DNA of 14,279 bases from RUG11237 sp964450185. Lineage in GTDB: Bacteria; Bacillota; Clostridia; Lachnospirales; Lachnospiraceae. How positions within the stretch are numbered: position 1 is the stretch's first letter; each line of letters opens with the position of its first letter. The stretch is taken from the NCBI GenBank assembly GCA_964450185.1, contig CAYVCL010000072.1, positions 1 through 14,279 of the forward strand. The letters run 5' to 3'. Shown one piece after another: positions 14,238 through 14,279 of this stretch. The translations under genes were made by a program, and so were the position numbers. The notes under the pieces were generated by a model. That model saw only the letters and a list, made by a program, of their open reading frames with translations, made no database searches and was not told where the DNA came from.

Positions 14238-14279
14238 CTCCTAAGTAGACAAGGTAAATAACCAAAATCTACTTAGGAG
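14238..14279. repeat. Perfect 12-bp inverted repeat at the right window edge
   Basis: CTCCTAAGTAGA (14238-14249) and TCTACTTAGGAG (14268-14279) are perfect inverted copies around an 18-base gap, within which GGT and ACC can also pair. It begins 39 bases after the foldase stop codon, so it may be that gene's terminator, with the T-run just beyond the edge. It could also be part of a repeat family or the end of an element. The window stops on its last base, so this cannot be decided. Confidence 0.6.

Noticed and set aside
1..14279. CRISPR arrays, tRNA or rRNA genes, transposases, phage genes
   Set aside because: No regularly spaced repeats, cloverleaf candidates or transposase/integrase motifs were seen on reading either strand.

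Overview
The window reads as a chromosomal segment of a low-GC Gram-positive anaerobe, most likely a Lachnospiraceae-type Clostridium relative. The evidence is the A/T-rich codon use, strong AGGAGG-type ribosome binding sites, several near-consensus sigma-A promoters, lipoprotein signal peptides with Gly-Gly-Cys lipoboxes, and the glmU-pth-mfd-foldase gene order, a Firmicutes arrangement. No phage, insertion sequence, CRISPR array, tRNA or rRNA was seen. This is ordinary chromosome with some unusual local features.

Left part (1-1793): the 3' end of an antibiotic/lantibiotic-type ABC transporter ATPase, then nth (endonuclease III). A two-way terminator follows, then a convergent, solitary BlaI/MecI-family repressor. 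The repressor's promoter has a 20-bp perfect palindrome over its -10 element.

Middle left (1726-4820): a compact co-directional operon. A consensus promoter with two palindromic operator-like sites precedes a PadR-family regulator. It is followed by a FtsW/RodA-type (SEDS) membrane protein with an N-terminal permease-prefix domain, a small beta-rich protein of unknown function, and a secreted metallo-beta-lactamase-fold lipoprotein with ComEC-like motifs and a C-terminal Cys-rich zinc-site-like tail. Overlapping or nearly abutting reading frames suggest coupled translation. A strong two-way terminator closes it. This operon is the best candidate in the window for an incompletely described envelope system.

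Middle (4801-7510): a hybrid sensor histidine kinase (membrane sensor, HisKA, HATPase, receiver) on the minus strand, with no partner regulator in view. Divergent from it are a 67-residue acidic protein of unknown function and a 66-residue DUF1858 redox-disulfide protein, each with its own promoter. A terminator or attenuator hairpin follows.

Right part (7536-14279): glmU (uridylyltransferase domain only; the acetyltransferase half is absent), pth, mfd, and two tandem paralogous SurA/PrsA-type lipoproteins. The first paralogue lacks the parvulin domain. The second keeps the region but without recognisable catalytic residues. A promoter in the 3' end of mfd with a 17-bp palindrome just downstream could drive the lipoprotein pair separately. 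The window ends in a perfect 12-bp inverted repeat.
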